Source of the DNA: JBGQOJ01 sp052119585
GTDB taxonomy: Bacteria; Pseudomonadota; Alphaproteobacteria; Rhodobacterales; Rhodobacteraceae
Direction: 5' to 3'
Assembly: GCF_052119585.1 (NCBI RefSeq)
Contig: NZ_JBGQOJ010000007.1
Coordinates: 62,001-126,000 of the forward strand
Length of the DNA stretch: 64,000 nt
A program made the position numbers and the translations under genes. The notes beneath the pieces are model-generated. The model did not search any database, had not been told where the DNA came from, and saw only the letters and a list, made by a program, of their open reading frames with translations. Shown piece after piece: positions 29,034 through 37,274 of this stretch. Positions within the stretch are counted from its first letter, which is position 1. Each line of letters opens with the position of its first letter.

Positions 29034-29863
29034 CACTGGCAACCCTGTCGCAGGTGCTGCAACCTGCTTTGTCCGGCGGCTATGCTGTTGCTGGTCTTGT
29101 GACGCTCGGTTGGGAAGATATGCGCGCCTACGTCGCCGCAGCCGAGGCCGAAGGCGTGCCTGTCATCCTTCAGGCCGGTCCAGGCTGCCGTGCCCACACG
29201 CCTTTGCCGGTTCTGGGCAAAATGTTCCGCCACCTGGCCGAAGGTGCCTGCGTCCCCGTCGTTGCCCATCTCGATCATGGTTACACGTTCGAGGAGTGCC
29301 GCGAGGCCCTTGAGGCCGGGTTTACCTCGGTCATGTTCGACGGTTCACGCAAGCCCTTGCAGCAGAACATCGACGAGACCGCGCAAATCGCCGAAATGGC
29401 CCATGCCGCAGGCATGTCCTGCGAGGGAGAGATCGGTTTTGTCGGCTACTCGGGCGGTGAAAGTTCCGCAGGCACCGACCCCGCCGAGGCCGCAAAATTC
29501 GCGGCAGAGACCGGCGTCGATGCCATGGCAATCTCTGTGGGCAATGTGCATTTGCAACAAGACAGGCAGGGTGGTCTTGATATCGCACGCCTCCGCGCGA
29601 TAGAGGCGTTGACCACCGTGCCGCTGGTCATCCACGGCGGATCGGGTGTTCCGGTTGCGCAGCGCGTGGATTTGGCGACCACGTCCAATGTGTGCAAATT
29701 CAACATCGGGACCGAACTGCGCATGGTCTTTGGTGCAGCTCTTCGCACGGCAGTAAACGCAGACCCCGACCGGTTTGATCGCGTCAGCATCCTTAAAGAG
29801 ACCCACGCCCCAATGGTTGCGGCAACCCGCAATGTTTTGCGCGCATTTGGTGCCCCCCGATGA
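29030..29863 (+). CDS. iolJ: class II aldolase, probable 6-phospho-5-dehydro-2-deoxy-gluconate aldolase
   Basis: 277-residue zinc-dependent aldolase of the fructose-bisphosphate/tagatose family. Zinc ligands and substrate motifs visible: VVAHLDHGYTFEECREAL, CEGEIGFVGYSGGE, SVGNVHLQQD and VIHGGSGV. In the inositol pathway IolJ splits the IolC product into dihydroxyacetone phosphate and malonate semialdehyde. Context (third gene after iolC and iolB) makes this more likely than a glycolytic aldolase. The usual companion iolA is not in the window. Confidence 0.88.
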   Translation: MTLATLSQVLQPALSGGYAVAGLVTLGWEDMRAYVAAAEAEGVPVILQAGPGCRAHTPLPVLGKMFRHLAEGACVPVVAHLDHGYTFEECREALEAGFTSVMFDGSRKPLQQNIDETAQIAEMAHAAGMSCEGEIGFVGYSGGESSAGTDPAEAAKFAAETGVDAMAISVGNVHLQQDRQGGLDIARLRAIEALTTVPLVIHGGSGVPVAQRVDLATTSNVCKFNIGTELRMVFGAALRTAVNADPDRFDRVSILKETHAPMVAATRNVLRAFGAPR

Positions 29864-29940
29864 ATGGGCGGGGATGACAGGTATCGAAATACCCGACTGT
29901 TTGCGGATGGTCGGCCTTTGGATAATCGGACGATTCGATC

Positions 29941-30421
29941 CTATCCCGGTTTGTCTTTCAGCCGGGACCACGCGATCATTGCCGTGACGGCGGGTTTGCG
30001 CAGGAAATGGAACGGGATGGGGCGCAGGTGGGTGACCGGAAAATCGAGGTCTTTCTCGGCAACCCCGGACGCCCAATCGGCCAGCACCTTACCCAGCGCC
30101 GTTGCCATCGCCACGCCGCGCCCATTGTAGCCAACCGCCGACATGATCCCCGCCTCGGGGCTGCTCAGGTGGGGGTAATGATCGGCTGTCATTGCGCCCC
30201 GAGGCGCCCCAGCCCGGCGTTTCGGCCTCCAGCACCATGGCGCTGATGCCGGCCTCGGCCAGATGAAGCGCCGCCGTCAGCCCGGTAAACCCGCCGCCGA
30301 TGATAACAACATCCACCTGATGGTCGCCGACAAGCGGCGGACAGTCGGGCGGGGGTGCCGCCGTCGCCGACCACACCGAATTGGCAATGCTGGGCAGTTC
30401 GTTCTGTATCATTTCACACAC
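29941..30421 (-). pseudogene. FAD-dependent amine/amino-acid oxidase (DAO family) with internal deletion and frameshift
   Basis: The N-terminal end (start near 30409-30421) reads VDVVIIGGGFTGLTAALHLA and GWGASGRN, the FAD-binding start of the DadA/PuuB-type oxidoreductases, then goes out of frame at about 30193. In the next frame (29941 to about 30192) the family C-terminus appears: GYNGRGVAMATALGKVLADW and RPIPFHFLRKP. About 140 codons remain of a family of roughly 430, so some 290 codons of the middle are missing. It is therefore a clear deletion relic. It lies downstream of the iol-type operon on the opposite strand. Confidence 0.85.
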
Positions 30422-30677
30422 CTCAAAGCCGAAAGATTAATAAACAGCGGGTGTCACCACCCAAAGCACCTCGGTCTCGACCTGTCCGACGGCCCAAAAC
30501 GGGATCTGTTCCTGCGCATTTGGCGTAACACGCGCCAATCGTTCGGGAACGTGCACAGCATTGTGGACGCATGGGCGCAGGTCGTGCAGTCTGCAAGCAA
30601 GCCCTTTACACGTGCCCCGGCTTTCCCGGACGAAACACCAAGTCGACGCCCAAATCTGGCAAACAACCGGAGACGCG

Positions 30678-32246
30678 ATGATGGAGGTTCTACGGTTTCT
30701 CGATTTCGAGTTGCGGCCCGCGCTCCGCAGTCTCACCCGGCAGGGGCGGGATGCGAGCCTTGGGGCCAGAGCGTTCGATCTGTTGTGTTTTCTGATCGAC
30801 CACCGCAGCCGGGTTGTGGGGCGGGCCGAACTGATCGAGGCCGTCTGGGCCGGTCTGGCTGTCGGTGACAACAATCTGAATGTGCAGGTTTCCACATTGC
30901 GCAAGCTTCTGGGGCACGGGGCGATCATCACAGTTCCAAATCGCGGCCTTCGGTTCGGACTGGAGATAGAGATCAACCCGCAGGACGAGCGCCACAAGGT
31001 CGCCCTGCCCCTGCCCGACAGACCATCTGTCGCCATTCTGCTGTTCCTTGACCTGTCGGACGGATCAATCTTTGAATGGTTCGCCGACGGAGTGGCCGAA
31101 GACATCACCACCGAACTGTCACGTTTTCGCGGGCTGTTCGTCGTCGCACGGAATTCCGCCTTTATCTATCGCGGTCAGGCGATAGACGTGCGCTGCGTCT
31201 CGCGGGATCTTGGCGTGCGCTACATCGTAGAGGGCAGTGTGCGGCCTGCGGGGCCAAAGATGCGCGTGACAGCACAGCTGATCGACGCGGTCACCGGCGC
31301 GCATGTCTGGGCCGAGCGTTTCGACCGCCGCCTCGAGGATCAGGGCGACGTGCAGGACGAGGTTGCCCGTGCCATCGTCATGGCGATTGCACCGCAGATC
31401 GACGGGGCCGAGGACCGGCGTGCCAGCCGGGCGCCGCCGAATGATCCAAGCGCGGACGGTTTGGCGCGGCACGCCTGGGCGATCAGCTGGCCCGCGGGTA
31501 TGACCTATGACCGGGCGCTTCGGGACGATGCACAGCAGTTGGCCGGGGCCGCGCTTGACCGGGATGCGGATTGCGCTTTGGCGCATTGCACGCTTGCGAT
31601 GGTGCAATGGTGGCACGCCTATCACGGCACAACAGCATGCCGCAAAGACACCGTCGCATCGGGGCTCGACTCTGCCAACCGGGCCATTGCGCTGAACAGC
31701 GGCGATCACCATGCCTGGCGCATCAAGGGTCTGCTTCACGTCATGGCGGGCGAACCGGAGGCCAGCCTTCTGTCCTTGCGCCGGGCGCATGAGATCAATC
31801 CAAATTGCGCGATCACGCTGGCCTGGCTGGGCCTTTACGAGGCCATGAACGGCGACGCCGCGAAAGGCGTTCATTATGCGCAATCCGCGCTGCGGCACAG
31901 CCCGCTGGACCCCTCGCGCGGCTCGCTTCTGGTCGCGCTTGGCTTTGCCCAGTTCGCCGCGCGGGACTATTACGCAGCGGCGGCAACCGTCGCAGACGCG
32001 CTGCAGGACTCGCCGCGCGCCGCCGTGCCCTATGTGCTGGCCGCTATCTGCTATGTCGCGGTGGGCCAGTGGGGTCAGGCACGCGCGGCCTTTGACCAGT
32101 TGCAGGACATCGCGCCCGCGCTGGCAAAAGAACGTCTGGACGGCCTCTGGCTTGCGACCAACGAAGACTACCGACGGCGGGCCCATCTGGCGTTCCGCAT
32201 CGCGGCGGGGCTGGAAGACATCGCTGCTGCGGCAGGGCTGCACTGA
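30678..32246 (+). CDS. OmpR-type winged-helix regulator with TolB-like and TPR regions
   Basis: 522 residues from the ATG at 30678 (30681 also possible). Residues 1-100 are a winged-helix DNA-binding domain of the trans_reg_C type (LGARAFDLLCFLIDHRSRVV, NVQVSTLRKLLG). Residues about 110-240 resemble the TolB N-terminal-like module found in such regulators and in adenylate cyclase-like proteins (VAILLFLDLSDGSIFEWFAD, VRYIVEGSVRPAG, GAHVWAERFDR). The rest is TPR-like. Unlike CadC and ToxR I see no membrane segment between the domains, so it should be cytoplasmic. Target genes are unknown; both neighbours are decayed. Confidence 0.85.
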   Translation: MMEVLRFLDFELRPALRSLTRQGRDASLGARAFDLLCFLIDHRSRVVGRAELIEAVWAGLAVGDNNLNVQVSTLRKLLGHGAIITVPNRGLRFGLEIEINPQDERHKVALPLPDRPSVAILLFLDLSDGSIFEWFADGVAEDITTELSRFRGLFVVARNSAFIYRGQAIDVRCVSRDLGVRYIVEGSVRPAGPKMRVTAQLIDAVTGAHVWAERFDRRLEDQGDVQDEVARAIVMAIAPQIDGAEDRRASRAPPNDPSADGLARHAWAISWPAGMTYDRALRDDAQQLAGAALDRDADCALAHCTLAMVQWWHAYHGTTACRKDTVASGLDSANRAIALNSGDHHAWRIKGLLHVMAGEPEASLLSLRRAHEINPNCAITLAWLGLYEAMNGDAAKGVHYAQSALRHSPLDPSRGSLLVALGFAQFAARDYYAAAATVADALQDSPRAAVPYVLAAICYVAVGQWGQARAAFDQLQDIAPALAKERLDGLWLATNEDYRRRAHLAFRIAAGLEDIAAAAGLH

Positions 32247-32386
32247 TCCGGATTTATATCTTTTTAGTGCGACGTATGGCGCCGCACCCGACGCCTTGTC
32301 ACACTCGGCGATATGGCCAAGGCGGTGGCAAAAGTATTGCCACGGTCGGCGCGGCCCCTGTCCCGTCCCAACTGGAAGGTGTTTCA

Positions 32387-33142
32387 ATGTCCCTCAATGT
32401 GATCGGGTCCGGGTTTGGCCGGACAGGAACAATGTCGACAAAAATGGCGCTCAAGTCGTTGGGCTTTTCGCCCTGCCACCACATGACAGAGGTGCTGCAG
32501 CGCCCCACGCAGCTTCCCTTTTGGAAGGCCTGTGTAGACGGCGACAGCGTGGACTGGACACAGGTGTTCGACGGGTTCAAGGCGCAGGTGGATTTTCCCG
32601 GTGCCGCCGTATGGGAGCACATCGCGCCTGCCTTTCCGGATGCCAAAGTGCTGCACAACGAGCGCCCGGAGGAGGACTGGTGGGCCAGTTACAGCGTAAC
32701 CATCGGCAAGTTCTTTGCCGTGGTGCCAACGCTGCCGGTCCCGCCGGACATGAAGGCGATTTTCAGGACCATGGACAAACTGTTGGTTCAGGGGGTCTTT
32801 GGCGGGCGGACCGACAAGAAAAGCTGCATCGCCGCCTATCGCCATGCGGGGTTTCGCGATGTGCCCCTGTCGGCAGAGTTTCCGACGGCGGAACCCGACA
32901 TCGCAATCTGCATGGGAAATCGCAATCTGCATGGGAATGGGAATGGGAATGGGTCCGGCCCCTGCCGGACCCGCCAGATAAAGGAGCATCGCAAATGCTG
33001 CCAGCGATCACCCCGAGCTTCGCGGGAAAATCACCCATCCGCTTGGCCCATTTTTTCGCACATTCGGCGTCGAATCCCTGCTGGAACGACATCCATGATC
33101 CGCATCTATGGCGATTGCAGGATAAGGCTGGCCAAATGCTGA
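32387..33142 (+). pseudogene. truncated sulfotransferase-family gene
   Basis: The first ~165 residues are normal for the P-loop sulfotransferase family: VIGSGFGRTGTMSTKMALKS at the N-terminus, FPDAKVLHNERPEEDWWASY in the middle and KKSCIAAYR. After that the sequence becomes low-complexity (HGNGNGNGSG) and then Cys/Arg-rich, unrelated to the family, while the normal C-terminal part (nucleotide-binding end) is lost. The break coincides with two fresh tandem repeats (32900-32953). The 251-codon frame is open, so a truncated protein could be made; loss of function is likely. Confidence 0.7.
32900..32953. repeat. compound tandem repeat: 19-bp unit x2, then GGGAAT x3.5
   Basis: ATCGCAATCTGCATGGGAA occurs twice in tandem (32900-32918, 32919-32937), directly followed by GGGAAT repeats (32933-32953). 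They lie where the sulfotransferase frame loses family similarity, consistent with slippage or repair at a deletion scar. Confidence 0.85.
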
Positions 33143-33235
33143 AATAACGGGCTCTGGACACCGCAATGAACGCAAGCCGGGCGGATCATCCGCGCGACCG
33201 CAATCGCGCGGATCGGGCCTGTCTCTGTGCAGGCG

Positions 33236-33439
33236 TTACTGGTAGGCGGCGCCGGGCTTCACACCGAGCATTTTAAAGACCCTCGCCGCAGGGCAAAAGC
33301 CGGTGAAGGCCGATTGCAAAAGGTTCAGGCCGACAAATGCCGTCAACAGCAGCCAAAGCGGCGAATAGAAATAGGTAAGGCCTGCCGACACCAAAACCAT
33401 AATACCAGCAAAGGCCAAAACAGCGCGATCTACGGTCAT
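33236..33439 (-). CDS. YgaP-type DUF2892 inner-membrane protein
   Basis: 67-residue protein with two hydrophobic helices (LAFAGIMVLVSAGLTYFY and LWLLLTAFVGLNLLQSAF) followed by the family's conserved GFCPAARVFKMLGVKPG. This is the membrane part of YgaP-like proteins (often fused to rhodanese); many stand alone near metal or sulfur genes. It is 98 bp downstream of cueR on the same strand and may belong to the copper operon. Confidence 0.85.
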   Translation of the reverse strand: MTVDRAVLAFAGIMVLVSAGLTYFYSPLWLLLTAFVGLNLLQSAFTGFCPAARVFKMLGVKPGAAYQ

Positions 33440-33537
33440 TATATAGCTCCATTACAAAAATGACGGACAGGGATCAGGCTCTCTGCCTCATCACATTCCA
33501 AAATAAGAATTTGAATAGCCAGAAACAAGGGCTGCGC

Positions 33538-33930
33538 CTATTGTTTTCCCGTCGCCAGATCCCTGAGGATCGGACAGTCGGGCCGGTGATCGCCCGCGCA
33601 TTTCCGGACAAGATCAGACAGCGTATCGCGCATGCTTTGCAACTCGACCAGCTTTCGGTCGATCTCTGCCAGATGCGCCTTTGCCAGATCTTTGACGTCG
33701 GCGCTTGCGCGGGACTGATCCTCGTATAGCGCCATCAGGCGGCGGCATTCCTCTATCGTAAAGCCCAACGAACGGGCGCGGCCCAGAAACGCCAGTTTGT
33801 GCAAATCCCCCTCGCGGAATGCACGGTATCCGTTTGGATCGCGCATCGGGGCGATCAGCCCGATGTCCTCGTAATAGCGGATAGTCTTGGCGGGCAGGCC
33901 CGATCGCTGCGCGACTTCGCCGATATTCAT
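33538..33930 (-). CDS. cueR: Cu(I)-responsive MerR family regulator CueR
   Basis: 130-residue MerR protein. The winged helix starts MNIGEVAQRSGLPAKTIRYY; the dimerisation helix follows; near the C-terminus a metal loop CAGDHRPDCPIL supplies the two Cys ligands (spacing as in CueR). It activates copper export by realigning promoters with a 19-bp spacer, and just such a promoter precedes copA (36417-36447). Its ATG overlaps the copA stop by 4 bp, so activator and pump are co-expressed. Confidence 0.93.
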   Translation of the reverse strand: MNIGEVAQRSGLPAKTIRYYEDIGLIAPMRDPNGYRAFREGDLHKLAFLGRARSLGFTIEECRRLMALYEDQSRASADVKDLAKAHLAEIDRKLVELQSMRDTLSDLVRKCAGDHRPDCPILRDLATGKQ

Positions 33931-36392
33931 ACCTGCGCCCCCTCTGCCATCATGGCGCGGACGCGGCGCAGGCGCAGGGCGTTGCCCAGAACAAAGACGC
34001 TGGACATGGCCATCGCCCCCGCCGCCAGCATCGGCGACAACAAAAGGCCGAACGCCGGATAAAGCGCCCCTGCGGCCACCGGGATAAGCAGCACGTTATA
34101 GCCAAAGGCCCAGAACAGGTTCTGCCGGATGTTCCGCATCGTGCGGCGGCTGATGTCAAAGGCGTTGACGACACCGCGCAGGTCGCCCGACATCAACACC
34201 ACATCCGCCGCCTCGATGGCAACATCGGTGCCGGTGCCGATGGCAATGCCCACGTCGGCGGCGGCAAGGGCCGGCGCATCGTTGATACCATCGCCGACAA
34301 AACCGACCCTGCCCTCTTTCTGCAAAGCGCGGATCGCATCGACCTTTCCGGCGGGCAACACCTCGGCCAGCACACGGTCAATGCCCAGACGGTCGGCAAT
34401 GGCCTGCGCCGTGGCGCGGTTGTCGCCGGTGATCATGGCGACGATCAGGCCTTCGGCCTTCAACGCGCGGATCGCGGCGGCGGTCGATGGTTTCAGGTCG
34501 TCGGCCACGGCGATCACGGCGGCGATCCTGCCGCCGATGGCAGCATAAAGCGGGGTTTTACCCTCGGTCGCGAGCCGTTTGCCGACAGGCTCCAGCGCCG
34601 ATAGATCGACGCCATCGCGGGTCATCAAACGGTCGGCCCCGACCAGAACCTTGTGCCCGTCCACGGTCGCCGACACGCCGTATCCCGTGATCGAGCCGAA
34701 CTCCGAGACCTGCGGAACATCCACCTCTTCGGCCTTGGCGGCGCGGGTGATCGCCTGTGCCACCGGATGTTCCGATTGTGCCTCGATGGCGGCGACCATG
34801 GCCAGAACCTGCGCCCGGTCAAAGCCGGGGGCGGTTTCGAAATCGGTCAGTTCGGGTTTGCCGCGGGTCAGGGTGCCGGTCTTGTCCAGCGCCACGATCT
34901 GCACCCCCGTCAGGGATTGCAGCGCCTCGCCCTTGCGGAACAGCACCCCGAGTTCGGCCGCGCGGCCCGTCCCGACCATGATCGAGGTGGGCGTCGCAAG
35001 GCCCATGGCGCAGGGGCACGCGATGATCAGCACCGACACCCCCGACACCAGCGCAAAGGTCAGCGCCGGATCGGGGCCGACGACCAGCCAGACCAGAACC
35101 GTCAGCGCCGCCGCGGCCATGACCGCAGGCACGAACCACGCGGTGATCTTGTCGACCAACCCCTGAATCGGCAGCTTGGCACCTTGGGTTTCCTCGACCA
35201 GGCGGATGATCTGGGCCAGCATCGTGTCACGCCCGACGCGGGTGGCGCGCAGGGTCAGTGCGCCGGTGCCGTTGATGGTGCCGCCCACCACCTCTGATCT
35301 GGCGCTCTTTTCAACCGGAACAGGTTCGCCGGTGATCATGCTTTCGTCGACATAGGACGCCCCCGCCGATACCTCGCCATCGACGGGAATACGCTCGCCG
35401 GGGCGGACCAGAACGATGTCGCCCGGAACGATCGCCTCGACCGGCAGGTCAAGGGTGACCCCGTCGCGGTCCACGCGGGCGGTTTTGGGTTGCAGGCGCA
35501 ACAGGCTGCGGATCGCCTCTCCGGTACGGCCCTTTGCGCGGGCCTCCAGATAGCGGCCCAGCAGGATCAGGGTGACAATCACCGCTGCCGCCTCGAAATA
35601 GACGTTTCGCGTGCCTTCGGGCAAGGCCGACGGAACAAACAGCGCAACTACGGAAAAGCACCACGCGGCGGCGGTTCCCATCGCGACCAGCGAATTCATG
35701 TCAGGCCCGAACCGCAGCAACGCAGGCACGCCCTTTGCAAAGAACTGGCGCCCCGGACCGATCAGAACCGCGGTGGTCAGCACAAACTGGATCAACCAAC
35801 TGTTGGTTTGCCCGATGGTGGCCAGAATCCAGTGGTGGAACGGTGCGATCAAATGGCCGCCCATTTCCAGCGCGAACACCGGCAGGGTCAGCGCCACGGC
35901 GATCCACAATTGCGTTTTCAGCGCGGCGGCCTCGGTCGCCTTGCGGTCGCGGTCGATTTCTGTCGCGTCTTTTTGCGGATGCGCGGCATAGCCTGCGCGG
36001 CTGACGGCGGCGACAAGATCGGCGGGCGTCACAGCACCTTTCAGAAAATGCACCGTTGCGGTTTCCGACGCCAGATTGACCGCCGCCGCAGTGACCCCGC
36101 CCACCCGCATCAACGCCTTTTCCACCCGCCCGACGCAAGACGCGCAGGTCATGCCCTCGACCTGCAACACCATGCTTGCGACCTCGGCGGGATAGCCCGC
36201 CTTGTCCAATGCGCCGGTGACCGCTGCCAGATCGCCACCGCGGCCCAGATGAACAGTCGCCGTTTCCGCAGCCAGATTGACCGAAGCGGACGCGACCCCG
36301 GCGACCGCCGACAACGCCTTTTCCACCCGCCCGACGCAGGACGCGCAACTCATTCCAGTGACATGAAGGGTAACGGTCTGGGCGTCGGTCAT
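33927..36392 (-). CDS. copA: copper-translocating P-type ATPase
   Basis: 821-residue Cu(I) exporter of the inner membrane. Two N-terminal metal-binding domains have GMSCASC (Cys16, Cys19) and GMTCASC (Cys83, Cys86). The membrane metal site CPC is Cys459-Pro460-Cys461; actuator TGE at 354-356; phosphorylation motif DKTGTLT with Asp503; EHPVAQAI and GDGINDAP complete the P-type signature. Length is typical. The promoter has the CueR architecture. Upstream neighbour is a divergent ABC transporter. Confidence 0.97.
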   Translation of the reverse strand: MTDAQTVTLHVTGMSCASCVGRVEKALSAVAGVASASVNLAAETATVHLGRGGDLAAVTGALDKAGYPAEVASMVLQVEGMTCASCVGRVEKALMRVGGVTAAAVNLASETATVHFLKGAVTPADLVAAVSRAGYAAHPQKDATEIDRDRKATEAAALKTQLWIAVALTLPVFALEMGGHLIAPFHHWILATIGQTNSWLIQFVLTTAVLIGPGRQFFAKGVPALLRFGPDMNSLVAMGTAAAWCFSVVALFVPSALPEGTRNVYFEAAAVIVTLILLGRYLEARAKGRTGEAIRSLLRLQPKTARVDRDGVTLDLPVEAIVPGDIVLVRPGERIPVDGEVSAGASYVDESMITGEPVPVEKSARSEVVGGTINGTGALTLRATRVGRDTMLAQIIRLVEETQGAKLPIQGLVDKITAWFVPAVMAAAALTVLVWLVVGPDPALTFALVSGVSVLIIACPCAMGLATPTSIMVGTGRAAELGVLFRKGEALQSLTGVQIVALDKTGTLTRGKPELTDFETAPGFDRAQVLAMVAAIEAQSEHPVAQAITRAAKAEEVDVPQVSEFGSITGYGVSATVDGHKVLVGADRLMTRDGVDLSALEPVGKRLATEGKTPLYAAIGGRIAAVIAVADDLKPSTAAAIRALKAEGLIVAMITGDNRATAQAIADRLGIDRVLAEVLPAGKVDAIRALQKEGRVGFVGDGINDAPALAAADVGIAIGTGTDVAIEAADVVLMSGDLRGVVNAFDISRRTMRNIRQNLFWAFGYNVLLIPVAAGALYPAFGLLLSPMLAAGAMAMSSVFVLGNALRLRRVRAMMAEGAQV

Positions 36393-36416
36393 GGTGCAAT
36401 CCTTTGGTTGACCCTT

Positions 36417-36447
36417 CTCATAGGGCTTCCCGCAACTGGAAGGTCAA
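36417..36447 (-). promoter_or_regulatory. CueR-type promoter of copA
   Basis: On the minus strand: -35 TTGACC (36447-36442), a 19-bp spacer (36441-36423) and -10 TATGAG (36422-36417). Within the spacer lies the dyad CTTCC-N7-GGAAG, close to the known CueR box. The long spacer is the hallmark of MerR-activated promoters. The predicted start would leave a 5' leader of roughly 15-20 nt before the copA ATG at 36392. Confidence 0.8.
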
Positions 36448-36578
36448 GGGCAAGTTGCAACATTAACGCATAGACCCTGAACCGCCGCTTTTGCCACACC
36501 CCACCCACCAGGCCACATCACCGGCGATGCCGCGACAATAGCCACTGTCATCCGGCGCGAACTGGCCTAGATTGCAAC

Positions 36579-37274
36579 ATGGCCTACTTATGCGCCACGC
36601 GACCGGGGAATGACGCCGTGCTATTGACCGCAACCGATCTGACGAAAACCTTTGGCCAGGGGGCCGATGCCGTGCATGTGCTGCGCGGCGTGTCACTGGC
36701 GCTGGACAAGGGGCAAACACTGGCCCTGACGGGTGAATCCGGCAGCGGCAAAAGCACCCTGATGCACCTGATCGCAGGGTTGGATGCGCCCGACAGCGGC
36801 CGCATCCTGCTGGACGGGTCCGACATCGCGCATCTGTCCGACACGGGCCGCGCCGCCATCCGGCGCAGCACGGTCGGGCTGGTGTTCCAACAGTTCAACC
36901 TGATCCCGTCGCTGACCGTGCGCGACAATATCTCGTTTCAGGCGCGCCTGTCGGGCAAGGTTGACGCGGCGTGGATGGCAGAACTGGCGCACCGGCTTGG
37001 CCTGACCGCGCAACTGGCGCTTTACCCTGAACAGCTGTCCGGCGGCCAGCAACAGCGCGTCGCCGTGGGCCGCACATTGGCGGCACGGCCCAAGTTGGTG
37101 CTGGCGGATGAACCCACCGGAAATCTGGACGAAGTGACCGGCGACGCGGTTCTGGCGCTGATGCTGGAGCTGGTCGCGGACACCGGCGCGGGGTTCCTGA
37201 TGGTGACCCATTCCGCCCGCCTTGCCGACCGGATGGATCGCCGCATTCACCTGTCCAAGGGGCGCATCGCATGA
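36579..37274 (+). CDS. ABC transporter ATP-binding protein (LolD/MacB-like)
   Basis: 231-residue ATPase: Walker A GESGSGKSTLMHLIAGLD, Q-loop VFQQFNLIPSLT, signature LSGGQQQRVAVGR, Walker B LVLADEPTGNLDE and the switch His in VTHSA. The type belongs to the MacB/LolD/FtsE-like group that works with FtsX-type permeases, here the next gene (4-bp ATGA overlap). A GTG at 36618, 13 codons in and with a GGGGA upstream, may be the true start because family members begin close to LLTATDLTK. Confidence 0.93.
   Translation: MAYLCATRPGNDAVLLTATDLTKTFGQGADAVHVLRGVSLALDKGQTLALTGESGSGKSTLMHLIAGLDAPDSGRILLDGSDIAHLSDTGRAAIRRSTVGLVFQQFNLIPSLTVRDNISFQARLSGKVDAAWMAELAHRLGLTAQLALYPEQLSGGQQQRVAVGRTLAARPKLVLADEPTGNLDEVTGDAVLALMLELVADTGAGFLMVTHSARLADRMDRRIHLSKGRIA

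Noticed and set aside
32995..33147. Possible 50-codon gene with AAAGGAG upstream (MLPAITPSF...), and MIRIYGD at 33095 resembling a glutathione S-transferase start
   Set aside because: Both lie in the scrambled end of the broken sulfotransferase; too short and in conflicting frames to support.
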